DNA from: Sphaerisporangium rhizosphaerae
GTDB lineage: Bacteria; Actinomycetota; Actinomycetes; Streptosporangiales; Streptosporangiaceae
Length of the DNA: 64,000 nucleotides
Direction: 5' to 3'
Assembly: GCF_042665155.1 (NCBI RefSeq)
Contig: NZ_JBHTCG010000015.1
Location: 1 to 64,000, forward strand
Shown: one piece after another, positions 50,836-59,460 of the stretch
Layout of the letters: the number at the start of each line of letters is the position of its first letter
Position numbering within the stretch: position 1 is the first letter of the stretch
Notes under the pieces: generated by a model
The model's database searches: none
What the model was told of the DNA's origin: nothing
What the model saw: the letters and a program-made list of their open reading frames with translations, nothing else
Program-made: the position numbers and the translations under genes

Positions 50836-53022
50836 TCAGCCGGGCGGGAGGTCCGCGGGGAGGTCGTCGGGCCCCTGCTGGTCGGGCTGGTTGGGCGGGT
50901 TGGGGCCGCCGTCCGGGCCGCCCTCGGGGCCGCCGCCGTTCGGGTCTCCGTCGGGGGCGTTCCGCGCGTCGGGACGGTCGCCGTCCGGGCCGCCCGGGTC
51001 ATGGCTCGGCGGGGTCACGTCCGGCGGGTTGTTCGGGCCGTTCGGGCCATCCGGGCCCGCCGTCGGCTGGTCGGTGGGCGGGGCGCCGGTGTCGCGGTCG
51101 GCGTTCCAGCCGGTGTCGCCCCAGCCGCCCCAGCCATCGCGGCCGTAAGGGTCGTAGGAGGCCGAGCCGGGGAAGTCCTCCACCGGCTTGCCGGCCATCG
51201 CCTCGGACATGAACGCCCGCCACACCTGCGCGGGCAGCGACCCGCCGAACAGGGCGCCGTACCCGGGGACGCTCACGGTCTTGTTGTCGTCGCGGAACAT
51301 GTTCACCGCGGCGGACAGTTGCGGGGTGTACCCCACGAACCACACCGCGCTGGAGGAGTCGCTGGTGCCGGTCTTGCCCGCCACCGGACGGTCGTACAGG
51401 CGGGCCGCGGTGCCGGTGCCGCTCTGGACGACCTGCTCCATCGCGTACGTGGCGTCGGCGGCGGTGGCCTCGCTGAAGGCGCGGGCCCCCGGGAAGGTGA
51501 ACTTCCTGGTCTTGCCCTTGGCGTCGGTCACCGAGCGGATGACGTGCGCCTCCTTGTGGACGCCGCCCGCGGCGAACGTGGCGAACCCCGACGCCTGCTG
51601 GACGGCGCTCACCGACGCCGTGCCGAGGGGGAAGGTCGGGAAGTCCTTCTGCTTGGCGATCTGCTCGGCCGGGATTCCCGCCGCCTCGGCGGCCGCGGCG
51701 ACCTTCCTCAGCCCGACCTTCTGCGCGAGGTCGACGAAGGCGGTGTTCACCGAGTTGCGGGTGGCCTCCACCAGGTCGATGGCCGAGCCGTAGGAGGCGC
51801 CGCCGGAGTTCGGGATGGGCTGCTTGGCCGAGGCCACTCTGATCGGGGAGTTGCCCTCCACCCGGGTGTTGAGGTCAAGGCCGTCCTCCAGCGCGGCGGC
51901 CAGCGTGTACGGCTTGAAGGTGGACCCGGCCTGCACCTTGGCCGAGAAGGCGTTGTCGTACTGGTTGGCGGCGTAGTCCCTGCCGCCGTAGAAGGCGACG
52001 ACCTCGCCGGTGCCGGGCGCGACGGCCGCGAGCCCGGTGCGCACCTTCTTGGAGGTGTCCTCGGGCAGGGTCTCCTCGACGGCGCGCTCGGCGGCGGCCA
52101 TGAGCTTCTTGTCGAACGTCGTGGTGATCTTCAGGCCGCCCTGCTGGATGTCCTCGTCGGACAGGCCCCGGCGGTTCAGCTCGGCCCGCACCTGGGCCAG
52201 GACGTACCCCTTCTGCCCGTTGAGCGAGAGCGGGTTCTTCAGCTTGGCGAGCGTGGGGAAGCTCAGCGAGGCCGCCTCTGCGGGGTCGAGCGCACGCGTC
52301 TCGACCATGGCCTTGACCACCGCCTGCCAGCGGGCCCGGGCGGCGGAAAGGTCGGCGCCGCGGGGGGCGGCGAAGCGCGACGGCTGCTGGATCACCGCCG
52401 CCAGGTAGGCACCCTGGGCGGCGGTCAGCTTGTCGACGTCCTTGCCGAAATAGGCCTGCGCGGCGGCCTGGACGCCGTACGCGCCCCGGCCGAAGTAGAT
52501 GGTGTTGAGGTACTGCTCCAGCACCCAGGACTTGGACCTCGACTGGTCGACCTTGAGCGCGATCATGATCTCTTTGAGCTTGCGCACGGCCGACCGCTCC
52601 TGGCTCAGCCCGCTGTAGTAGTTGCGGACGAGCTGCTGGGTGATCGTCGAGCCGCCCTGGATCTGGTTGCCGGTGACCGTCGACCACATGGCGCGGGCCG
52701 TGCCCTCGATCGACACGCCCTGGTCCTGGTAGAACGTGCGGTTCTCGACGGCGATGACCGCGTCGCGGACCACCTGGGGCACCTTGTCGATGTCCACGTT
52801 CTTGCGGTTGACGCCCTGCCGGGCGAGCACGGTCTTGCCGTCGCGGTAGTAGATCAGCGAACCCTGCGCGGTCGCGTCCTTCTGGGTGGTGTCCGGGATC
52901 GGCGTGAGCACCCAGGCCACGGCGAACAGGGCGGCCAGGCAGAGCACGACGACGCCACCGGCGATCAAGAAGCGGCGGAGGAGACGCCGCCTGAAACGGC
53001 GTTTCCTGTCTGCGTCCCGCAC
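50836..53022 (-). CDS. Class A penicillin-binding protein
   Basis: 728 residues. A short Arg-rich cytoplasmic head and one membrane helix (about 18-40) precede the GT51 glycosyltransferase (VIAVENRTFYQDQGV with its Glu near 92; GGSTITQQLVRNYY; EQYLNTIYFGRGAYGVQ). The transpeptidase follows: SxxK in AGSTFKPYTLA near 366, SxN-like NSVNTAF, and KTGT in GKTGTSDSS near 548. The C-terminal 110 residues are Pro/Gly/Asp-rich and disordered, common in actinomycete PBP1-type proteins. It polymerises and crosslinks peptidoglycan outside the membrane. It is convergent with the DUF255 gene. Confidence 0.95.
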   Translation of the reverse strand: MRDADRKRRFRRRLLRRFLIAGGVVVLCLAALFAVAWVLTPIPDTTQKDATAQGSLIYYRDGKTVLARQGVNRKNVDIDKVPQVVRDAVIAVENRTFYQDQGVSIEGTARAMWSTVTGNQIQGGSTITQQLVRNYYSGLSQERSAVRKLKEIMIALKVDQSRSKSWVLEQYLNTIYFGRGAYGVQAAAQAYFGKDVDKLTAAQGAYLAAVIQQPSRFAAPRGADLSAARARWQAVVKAMVETRALDPAEAASLSFPTLAKLKNPLSLNGQKGYVLAQVRAELNRRGLSDEDIQQGGLKITTTFDKKLMAAAERAVEETLPEDTSKKVRTGLAAVAPGTGEVVAFYGGRDYAANQYDNAFSAKVQAGSTFKPYTLAAALEDGLDLNTRVEGNSPIRVASAKQPIPNSGGASYGSAIDLVEATRNSVNTAFVDLAQKVGLRKVAAAAEAAGIPAEQIAKQKDFPTFPLGTASVSAVQQASGFATFAAGGVHKEAHVIRSVTDAKGKTRKFTFPGARAFSEATAADATYAMEQVVQSGTGTAARLYDRPVAGKTGTSDSSSAVWFVGYTPQLSAAVNMFRDDNKTVSVPGYGALFGGSLPAQVWRAFMSEAMAGKPVEDFPGSASYDPYGRDGWGGWGDTGWNADRDTGAPPTDQPTAGPDGPNGPNNPPDVTPPSHDPGGPDGDRPDARNAPDGDPNGGGPEGGPDGGPNPPNQPDQQGPDDLPADLPPG

Positions 53023-53127
53023 GGCGCAACCCCCGATCTACTGCTCAGCAAACCCCCGTAAGCTGGGCGGATCGTCCTACGGTAAACGATACGTAACGGT
53101 GCGCCGTCCGTCGAGCGGCGGGTCCGT

Positions 53128-53607
53128 TCAACGGTCGCGGCGGCGTGGGACCTCCGCCACCAGGGGCAGCACCCGGTAGGCGACCGGCGTGTCCAGCGCG
53201 ATCACCGACGACGTGCGCACCACCCCCTCGACGTCCACGATCAGGTCGATGACCCGTTGCAGGTCGGCGTTACTCCGCGCGACCACACGGCACAGCATGT
53301 CACCACCGCCCGTGATCGTGTGGACCTCCAGCACTTCCGGTATGGAGGCGAGCAGCCCCGCGACGGGCTCGTGGCCGCTGACCTGTCTGATCTGGAGGGT
53401 GACGAACGCGGTCACCTGGTAGCCGAGCGCGGCGGGGTCCACGTCCGGGCCGAACCCGGTGATCACGCCGCTCGCCGTCAGGCGGTCCATCCTCGCCTGC
53501 ACCGTGCCGCGCGCCACCCCGAGCCTGCGCGACGCCTCCAGGATGCCCACGCGCGGCTCGGCGGCGAGCAGCGCGATCAAACGGGCGTCCAGCTCATCGA
53601 TCGTCAT
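53128..53607 (-). CDS. Lrp/AsnC-family transcriptional regulator
   Basis: 159 residues: an N-terminal helix-turn-helix (LDARLIALLAAEPRVGILEA, SRRLGVARGTVQARMDRL) and a C-terminal RAM/AsnC ligand domain (VTAFVTLQIRQVSGHEPV; VLEVHTITGGGDMLCRVVAR). It is divergent from hppD with about 100 bp between starts, so it probably controls tyrosine catabolism in response to an amino acid. The frame continues upstream antisense to hppD, but the ATG at 53607 fits the family N-terminus. Confidence 0.92.
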   Translation of the reverse strand: MTIDELDARLIALLAAEPRVGILEASRRLGVARGTVQARMDRLTASGVITGFGPDVDPAALGYQVTAFVTLQIRQVSGHEPVAGLLASIPEVLEVHTITGGGDMLCRVVARSNADLQRVIDLIVDVEGVVRTSSVIALDTPVAYRVLPLVAEVPRRRDR

Positions 53608-53709
53608 GGTGTACAGGATTACCGGCGTTTCCCGCTCTCCGCTAGGCAATCTGCCCACCATTTCGGGTAACACTTGCGCATTCCAGCCATCCGGCCGGAA
53701 AGTGGCCCC

Positions 53710-54810
53710 ATGAGCGATGTATTTCCCGTACACGGCATGGACTCGGTGGTGTTCGCCGTGGGCAACGCCAAGCAGGCGGCCCACTACTACTCCTCGGCCT
53801 TCGGTATGCGCCTGGTCGCGTACAAGGGCCCCGAGACGGGAAGCCGGGACGAGGTGGCGTACGTGCTCACCTCTGGCAGCGCGCGCTTCGAACTGCGCGG
53901 CTCGGTGCGCCCCGGCACCGAGATCGCCCGGCACGTGACCGAGCACGGAGACGGCGTCATCGACCTGGCGCTGGACGTGCCCGACGTCGAGGCCGCCTAC
54001 GCGCACGCGGTCGCCGCCGGCGCCCGCGGCCTGGCCGAGCCGCACGTCGTCGAGGACGAGCACGGCAAGGTCGTCATGGCCGCCATCGCCACCTACGGCC
54101 AGACCCGCCACACTCTGGTCGACCGCACCAACTACAGCGGCGTCTACCTGCCCGGCTACGTCGCCGCCGCCCCGCTGGTCGAGCCGCCGGACAAGCGGTA
54201 CTTCCAGGCCATCGACCACTGCGTGGGCAACGTCGAGCTCGGCCGGATGGACGAGTGGGTGGAGTTCTACAAGCGCGTCATGGGCTTCACCAACATGGCC
54301 GAGTTCATCGGCGACGACATCGCCACCGAGTACTCCGCGCTGATGTCCAAGGTCGTCGCGAACGGCACCCGCAAGGTCAAGTTCCCGCTGAACGAGCCGG
54401 CGGTCAGCCGCAAGAAGTCGCAGATCGACGAGTACCTGGAGTTCTACGGCGGGCCCGGCGTCCAGCACATCGCCCTGGCCACCAACGACATCGTGCGCAC
54501 CGTCGAGCGGATGCGCGCCGCCGGGGTGGAGTTCCTGGACACGCCCGACTCCTACTACGACGACCCCGCGCTGCGCGCCCGCATCGGCGAGGTCCGCGCG
54601 CCGATCGAGGAACTGAAGCGGCACCGCATCCTGGTGGACCGCGACGAGGACGGCTACCTGCTGCAGATCTTCACCAAGCCGGTGCAGGACCGTCCCACGG
54701 TGTTCTTCGAGTTCATCGAGCGGCACGGCTCCCTCGGCTTCGGCAAGGGCAACTTCAAGGCGCTGTTCGAGGCCATCGAGCGCGAGCAGGCCAGGCGCGG
54801 CAACCTCTGA
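53710..54810 (+). CDS. hppD: 4-Hydroxyphenylpyruvate dioxygenase
   Basis: 366 residues. Converts 4-hydroxyphenylpyruvate to homogentisate, the second step of tyrosine breakdown. Two vicinal-oxygen-chelate domains. Iron ligands: His in IDHCVGNVELG near 169, His in VQHIALATND near 252, Glu in FFEFIERHG near 333. The C-terminal closing helix (GFGKGNFKALFEAIE) is complete. The ATG at 53710 gives the normal N-terminus. A perfect hairpin begins 9 bp after the stop. Homogentisate dioxygenase is not in the window. Confidence 0.96.
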   Translation: MSDVFPVHGMDSVVFAVGNAKQAAHYYSSAFGMRLVAYKGPETGSRDEVAYVLTSGSARFELRGSVRPGTEIARHVTEHGDGVIDLALDVPDVEAAYAHAVAAGARGLAEPHVVEDEHGKVVMAAIATYGQTRHTLVDRTNYSGVYLPGYVAAAPLVEPPDKRYFQAIDHCVGNVELGRMDEWVEFYKRVMGFTNMAEFIGDDIATEYSALMSKVVANGTRKVKFPLNEPAVSRKKSQIDEYLEFYGGPGVQHIALATNDIVRTVERMRAAGVEFLDTPDSYYDDPALRARIGEVRAPIEELKRHRILVDRDEDGYLLQIFTKPVQDRPTVFFEFIERHGSLGFGKGNFKALFEAIEREQARRGNL

Positions 54811-54818
54811 CCCTCCCC

Positions 54819-54846
54819 GCGCGGCCATGCCCTCCCATGGCCGCGC
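54819..54846. terminator. 11-bp stem terminator of hppD
   Basis: GCGCGGCCATG and CATGGCCGCGC form a perfect stem around CCCTCC, 9 bp after the hppD stop. It is the first of five hairpins in a row. Confidence 0.7.
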
Positions 54847-54992
54847 CTTCCCTGCGGCCATGACCCCCCACGTGGCCGTGCACCCAAAGCGGCCATGCCC
54901 CCCCACATGGCCGTGCACCACGCACGGCCGCGCCGCGCGCGCGGCCGTGGACGGCGCCGAACCGGGGCACGCCCCCGCCCCGGTTTGGCGCC
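54819..54992. repeat. Cluster of five hairpins with shared core
   Basis: Hairpins lie at 54819-54846, 54854-54879, 54890-54913, 54923-54949 and 54953-54992. The first three share a GCGGCCATG/CATGGCCG-type core; the fourth is CACGGCCGCG/CGCGGCCGTG; the fifth is a 9-bp AACCGGGGC/GCCCCGGTT stem extended by GGCGCC/GGCGCC across one mismatch. Together they fill the hppD-RDD gap. Confidence 0.75.
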
Positions 54993-55017
54993 ATCGCTTC
55001 CCGGCGATCTCTCACCC

Positions 55018-55608
55018 ATGAGATCACCAGGAGGCGGACCGTACGACGGCCCCCCGGACGAGCCGCACGAGCCGCACGGGGGGCCGCCGTATGGGACCCC
55101 GGAGGTCCCCTACGGCCCCGCGGGGCCGTCCGGCGCGCGCCCCTGGGAGGGGTACGACCAGGGCGGACCGCCGTACGGGCCCTGGGGCGCCCCGCTCGGC
55201 GGGCGCTGGCGCCGGCTGTTCGCCGGGGTGCTGGACATCGTGATCGTGAGCGTGCTGACCTCGCCGTTCTCCACGACCCTGACCGTGCGGGCCGCCGACG
55301 GCAGCCTGGAGGCCGTCCGCACCGTCAACGGCCTGGGCGTCGCGGTCGTCTGGTTCCTGTACTACTGGCTGCTCACGGCCTTCTGGAACGGCCAGACCGT
55401 CGGCAAGAGGCTGTTCCGCCTGCGGGTCGTGCAGTTCCCCACCCAAGAGCGGGTCTCGGCCGGGCAGGTGGCGGTCCGCGAGATCGTCTACGGGGTCTTC
55501 GGCGTGGTGTGCTGCCTGGGCCTGGTCGACCTGCTGTGGATCCTGTTCGACGGAAAAAAGCAGGCCCTGCACGACAAAGCCGCCTCCACCATTGTCGTAG
55601 ACGCCTGA
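55018..55608 (+). CDS. RDD family membrane protein
   Basis: 196 residues. A Pro/Gly/Tyr-rich cytoplasmic head of about 60 residues precedes an RDD domain: GRWRRLFAGVLDIVIVSVLT with Arg and Asp in the first helix, then FLYYWLLTAFWNGQTVGKRL, then QVAVREIVYGVFGVVCCL, and the ending FDGKKQALHDKAASTIVV. Three membrane helices. RDD proteins may transport small solutes, but their role is not settled. No ribosome site is visible before the ATG. The fifth hairpin ends 25 bp upstream. Confidence 0.9.
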   Translation: MRSPGGGPYDGPPDEPHEPHGGPPYGTPEVPYGPAGPSGARPWEGYDQGGPPYGPWGAPLGGRWRRLFAGVLDIVIVSVLTSPFSTTLTVRAADGSLEAVRTVNGLGVAVVWFLYYWLLTAFWNGQTVGKRLFRLRVVQFPTQERVSAGQVAVREIVYGVFGVVCCLGLVDLLWILFDGKKQALHDKAASTIVVDA

Positions 55609-55640
55609 TGACCTGCGGTTCTTCACGTAGGCTGCCTGAC

Positions 55641-57077
55641 ATGCAGCTCAAGGGTCCACGGCGGATGACCACCGCCCTGCTGTCGGCCGGGGTCGTCGTG
55701 CTGAACGCCTGCGCGCCCTCGAACGGGGCGACCGCGCCCAGCGGGTCGCCCGAAGCGCAGTCGGCGCACGGCGACACGATCGGCGCGGCCGGCATCGGCG
55801 ACGCCGACTTCCCCACCGACGGCAACGGCGGCTACGACGTCGAGCACTACGGGCTGCGGCTCTCCTACGACCCGGCGGTGAAGAACCTCTCGGGCACCGC
55901 GGAGGTCAGGGCCCGCGCCACGCAGGGGCTGTCCCGCTTCGACCTCGACCTGCACGGCTTCACCGTCCACAAGGTCAGCGTGGACGGACGGCCCGCCACC
56001 TTCACCCGCAAGGGCGACGAACTGGTCATCGACCCGGCCGCCATGCTGGCCAAGGGCGCGGTGTTCACGGTCGCCGTCGACTACGGCGGCCGGCCCGATC
56101 CCGTCCGCAACTCCTCCAACCTGGGCACCTACGGCTTCATCCCCACCAAGGACGGCGCGTTCGTCACCAGCGAGCCCAACGGCGCCAGGACCTGGTTCCC
56201 GTGCAACGACCACCCCGCCGACAAGGCGACCTACGACTTCGACGTCACGGTGCCGAGCGGCATCACGGTCGTCGCCAACGGCGAGATGCGCGGCGCCCCG
56301 GTCACCTCGGGCGGGCGCTCCAGCTTCTCCTGGAGCGAGACACACCCGATGGCGAGCTACCTGGCGACGATCACGCTCGGCAAGTTCGACGTCAAGACCG
56401 GCCGCTCGCCCGACGGCATCCCGGTGTACGCCGCCACCGACCCGGCCTTCCGCGACGACCTCGGCTTCCTGTTCAAGACCTCGGCCAAGGTCACCGACTA
56501 CTGGTCCACGGTGTTCGGGCCCTACCCGTTCTCCTCGACCGGCGGGGTCATCGACGACTTCTCGGCCGGCTACGCGCTGGAGAACCAGACCAAGCCCATG
56601 TACGGCGGCTTCCAGCCCGACCAGGGCATCATCGCCCACGAACTGGCCCACCAGTGGTTCGGCGACAGCCTGAGCATCACCCGGTGGAAGGACCTGTGGC
56701 TGAACGAGGGCTTCGCCACCTACGCCGAGTGGCTGTGGAGCGAGCACAACGGCGGCACCACCGCCGACAAGACCTTCCAGGACTACTACTCGGCCAAGGA
56801 AGCGCCGATGTGGAAGTACCCCCCGGGCGCCGCCCAGCGCGATGATCTGTTCAACAACTCGGTCTACGTCCGCGGCGCCATGACCCTGCAGGCCCTGCGC
56901 CGCCAGATCGGCGACGAGACCTTCTTCAAGCTCCTGCGCACCTGGACCGACGAGCACCGCTACGGCGGCGTCACCACCGCCGACTTCGTCACCCTCGCCG
57001 AAAAACTCAGCGGCAAGCCCCTGACCCCCCTCTTCGACGCCTGGCTCTACAAGCCCACCCGCCCCACCCTCCAGTAG
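55641..57077 (+). CDS. M1-family metallopeptidase lipoprotein
   Basis: 478 residues. A signal peptide ends in a lipobox-like VVVLNAC, so the enzyme is probably membrane-anchored outside. The N-terminal beta domain (YDVEHYGLRLSYDP) is followed by the thermolysin-like catalytic domain: HELAHQWFGDSL near 332 and the third zinc ligand in LWLNEGFATYAEWLW. The usual GAMEN exopeptidase motif reads YALEN, a variant seen in actinobacterial secreted members. It should trim peptides for uptake. TAGGCT stands 7 bp before the ATG at 55641, which suits a leaderless transcript. It follows the RDD gene by 32 bp. Confidence 0.93.
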   Translation: MQLKGPRRMTTALLSAGVVVLNACAPSNGATAPSGSPEAQSAHGDTIGAAGIGDADFPTDGNGGYDVEHYGLRLSYDPAVKNLSGTAEVRARATQGLSRFDLDLHGFTVHKVSVDGRPATFTRKGDELVIDPAAMLAKGAVFTVAVDYGGRPDPVRNSSNLGTYGFIPTKDGAFVTSEPNGARTWFPCNDHPADKATYDFDVTVPSGITVVANGEMRGAPVTSGGRSSFSWSETHPMASYLATITLGKFDVKTGRSPDGIPVYAATDPAFRDDLGFLFKTSAKVTDYWSTVFGPYPFSSTGGVIDDFSAGYALENQTKPMYGGFQPDQGIIAHELAHQWFGDSLSITRWKDLWLNEGFATYAEWLWSEHNGGTTADKTFQDYYSAKEAPMWKYPPGAAQRDDLFNNSVYVRGAMTLQALRRQIGDETFFKLLRTWTDEHRYGGVTTADFVTLAEKLSGKPLTPLFDAWLYKPTRPTLQ

Positions 57078-57106
57078 CCGCACCGGTCGGCGGCCTTGTG
57101 TATCGA

Positions 57107-58024
57107 TCACAAAGAGTGATCGTCCTCCACGGAGAGGTTTTCTTCCGAGCGTTCCGCGAAATCGGGCTCCGCCTCAAGTAACCCGACGAACGGCAGGTCA
57201 CGCACGATCAGCCGCTCGGCGGACGAGTCGCCGGCGGTGATCTCGGCGCTCCTGAGTTCGAGCCCCCAGCGGGCCCAGACGGTCTTGCCGTGGCGATCGG
57301 CGAGCGGAGTGATGCCGTGATCGTGTGCGAGGGCGGCGACGATGGCGAGGCCGCGTCCGTGGAGGGCATCGAGGCCGAGGTCCAGGTGACGCGGCCGGTC
57401 GGAGCCGTGATCGGTAACGCGGACGCAGAACTCTCCTGGCAATGCCCACAAGGAGAGTCGGATCGGGGCCTCTCCATAGGTCACCGCGTTCGCCAGCAAT
57501 TCGCTGACGACCAGAACGATGTCATCCGCGAGATCGCGGAGGTCCCAGTCGTTCAGCGTGTCGACGACGATGCGACGGACCTTGCCGACCATCGACAGGT
57601 CGTGCGGCAGGTCCCAGCAGACGGTGCGAAGACCGTCAGGCGTCTCTGGCATCAAGGCTCCCTGCCGAGTGCGTGACGTACGTAGGGATGGGTGAGTCGT
57701 CCGGCCGGAGCGATCGGCCACGAGCGAGGAAACGCCGGCTTCGCCGCCCAGCCACGCGATCTGTTCGGCCTCGCGCATCAGGCGACGCAGCTCGTCCGCG
57801 TCCCGCGCCTGAACGATCACCGCCTCCGGGGCAGGCCAGGTGGCGAGGGCATAGAAGCGGCGCGTACCCACGCCGTACAGGACCGTCCATCCGGGCTCCA
57901 GCAGGTCCAACTGGTGTGCGGCGGCTCGTTCCGCCAGGTCCCACTGTCGCCGGACGACCTGCTCGAACCCCGCCCCCTGCCGGTGACGCCCCCTCGGCCA
58001 CACCTGGCACCCGTACCTTGTCAC
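57107..58024 (-). CDS. HATPase_c protein fused in frame to an upstream domain (module 2)
   Basis: 305 residues if read from the GTG at 58024, which has AAGGGAG 7 nt upstream. Residues about 20-100 form a small domain (VVRRQWDLAERAAAHQLDLL, VLYGVGTRRFYALATWPAPE) that I recall as a separate short gene in related actinomycetes. From Met 125 (base 57652) an anti-sigma-type HATPase follows: VVSELLANAVTYGEAP, TDHGSDRPRH, LHGRGLAIVAALAHDHG. A good ribosome site also precedes Met 125, so two products may be made. It is divergent from XRE module 2. It is a paralogue of 18146-18610. Confidence 0.75.
   Translation of the reverse strand: MTRYGCQVWPRGRHRQGAGFEQVVRRQWDLAERAAAHQLDLLEPGWTVLYGVGTRRFYALATWPAPEAVIVQARDADELRRLMREAEQIAWLGGEAGVSSLVADRSGRTTHPSLRTSRTRQGALMPETPDGLRTVCWDLPHDLSMVGKVRRIVVDTLNDWDLRDLADDIVLVVSELLANAVTYGEAPIRLSLWALPGEFCVRVTDHGSDRPRHLDLGLDALHGRGLAIVAALAHDHGITPLADRHGKTVWARWGLELRSAEITAGDSSAERLIVRDLPFVGLLEAEPDFAERSEENLSVEDDHSL
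57650..57663 (-). promoter_or_regulatory. Internal start with ribosome site for the HATPase domain
   Basis: AGGGAG lies 5 nt before an in-frame ATG at 57652. The product from here would be 181 residues and start like the module 1 paralogue (PETPDGLRTVCW versus MSDGLRVACW). This may be the main HATPase start. Confidence 0.65.
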
Positions 58025-58358
58025 ATCACCACTCCCTTCCGGCTCGACTAAGGGCTCGTGCGTTTGCATCACCGGACGAATCGGTCCCTGTATTGCCAAT
58101 TGAGTCAGATTGGCAATACAGACATTCGTTACTACTTGGAAATCGTCGCAGGTAAATACGCATCGCTCAGAGTGATCAGATTGCGTCACCGATGGATGCG
58201 CGCCATCTGAATCGTTGCCATAACACGCTCACCCTCTGCGGCGAGCCGTGCGACCATAGTGAAGGCGCAGCCCTCAACTTGCAAGACGTAATTTGAGTTA
58301 TGGGTGATTGTCCAAATAGAGCCTCACATTCCATTTGTCGCCATACGCCGGGAGAACC
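58025..58358. other. Divergent regulatory region of module 2, 334 bp
   Basis: No gene is supported. The region is AT-richer than its surroundings. It holds the 13-bp inverted repeat and a second, weaker CAGAT/ATCTG pair around 58174-58210. The matching gap of module 1 (18611-18897) does not show the same repeat. Confidence 0.5.
58088..58121. promoter_or_regulatory. 13-bp perfect inverted repeat, module 2 operator
   Basis: CTGTATTGCCAAT and ATTGGCAATACAG are 8 bp apart in the divergent gap between the HATPase and XRE genes. It is 64 bp upstream of the GTG at 58024. The DUF5753 regulator is the obvious candidate to bind it. Confidence 0.6.
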
Positions 58359-59210
58359 ATGTCCAACAGTCCTACCGTCAAGCGGCGACGGCTTTCCGCC
58401 GCGCTACGACAACTTCGTGTCGAATCCGGGCTCACCGCAGCAGAGGTGGCCAAGCAGTTGGACTGGGATCCTTCAAAGATCACGCGGATGGAACGCGACG
58501 AATGGAAGCGGCCCGCTCCGCACGACATTCGAGGACTGCTCGATCTCTATGGAGTGACGGACGAGCGTCGGCGAGATGCACTGCTCAGTCTCGCCCGCGA
58601 GTCACGGCAGCGGGGTTGGTGGGCCGACTATCAGGACGTCTTCCGGACTTCGCTCCCCGACTTCGAGGCCGGCGCGTCCATGATCCGTACCTATGAGGCC
58701 GTGGTCATCCCCGGTCTACTCCAAACCTCGGCCTACATGATGGCGATCTTCCGAGGCGGGCAGGTTCTACACGAAAGGATGTTCGAACGGCACGTTCACG
58801 CCAGACTCGCGCGGCAGGAGATCCTCAGGCGCCAGGACCCGCCCACACTGGTAGCGGTCATCGACGAGGCGGCACTCCTGAAAATGATCGGCGGTCGCGA
58901 TGTCATGCGCGACCAGGTACACCACCTGCTGGAGCTGGCAGGACACCCCAACATCACCATTCAGGTGTTGCCGAACTGCGTGGGCGCCCACTCCGCGTTG
59001 GACGGCCCATTCGTTATCCTGGATTTCCCGTCCCCCGACGATCCGAGCCTGATCCATCTGGCTACGTTGACCGACAGTCTCTGGCTGGAGACCCCCGAGG
59101 AGATCCAGCGCTACACCCTCACCTTCAGCCAGGCCCAGGCGTCGGCATTGCCACCTGACGAGTCAGTACGGTACCTGTCGGAACTTCACGAACGACTACA
59201 ACAGGAATAG
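58359..59210 (+). CDS. XRE-family regulator with DUF5753 (module 2)
   Basis: 283 residues. XRE helix-turn-helix in 8-70 (LSAALRQLRVESGLTAAEVA, then LDWDPSKITRMERDEW). DUF5753 follows: YEAVVIPGLLQTSAYMMAIF, VAVIDEAALLKMIGGRDVM and IQVLPNCVGAHSALDGPFVI. The ATG at 58359 follows GGGAG at 4 nt. It is followed by two DUF397 genes at 10 and 27 bp spacing. It is only distantly similar to the module 1 regulator, so each probably has its own operator. Confidence 0.92.
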   Translation: MSNSPTVKRRRLSAALRQLRVESGLTAAEVAKQLDWDPSKITRMERDEWKRPAPHDIRGLLDLYGVTDERRRDALLSLARESRQRGWWADYQDVFRTSLPDFEAGASMIRTYEAVVIPGLLQTSAYMMAIFRGGQVLHERMFERHVHARLARQEILRRQDPPTLVAVIDEAALLKMIGGRDVMRDQVHHLLELAGHPNITIQVLPNCVGAHSALDGPFVILDFPSPDDPSLIHLATLTDSLWLETPEEIQRYTLTFSQAQASALPPDESVRYLSELHERLQQE

Positions 59211-59220
59211 AGGCGAAACA

Positions 59221-59433
59221 GTGGACCACAGCGCCCCGCTCGCCTGGCGCAAGAGTTCTCGGAGCACGTCGAACGACAACTGCGTGGAAGTAGCACTTCT
59301 CCCCGAGGGCGGAACAGCCGTCCGCGACAGCAAGAACCCGGGCGGACCAGTGCTGAGGTTCTCGGCCGGCGAGTGGCAAGCATTCCTCAGCGACACGAAG
59401 ATCGGCCGGTTCGCCAACCCATGCCGCCGGTGA
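59221..59433 (+). CDS. DUF397 domain protein (module 2, first copy)
   Basis: 70 residues, all DUF397: LAWRKSSRSTSNDNCVEVAL, GGTAVRDSKNPGGPVLRF, GEWQAFLSDTK. The GTG start lies 10 bp after the regulator stop with AGAGG upstream. It probably forms a pair with the XRE protein. A second copy follows directly. Confidence 0.93.
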   Translation: MDHSAPLAWRKSSRSTSNDNCVEVALLPEGGTAVRDSKNPGGPVLRFSAGEWQAFLSDTKIGRFANPCRR

Positions 59434-59460
59434 TGGCCCAGCAGAGGAAGTAGGCGAAAC

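Noticed and set aside
53619..53670. TTACCGG/CGGGTAA pair as an AsnC operator
   Set aside because: Arms are imperfect and 38 bp apart; too weak to call.
53608..54921. Upstream extension of the AsnC regulator frame
   Set aside because: Antisense to hppD, low complexity; the ATG at 53607 gives a normal Lrp/AsnC N-terminus.
58025..58189. Longer HATPase module 2 start at 58189
   Set aside because: It would place the 13-bp inverted repeat inside the coding sequence, and no ribosome site is seen there; GTG 58024 has AAGGGAG.
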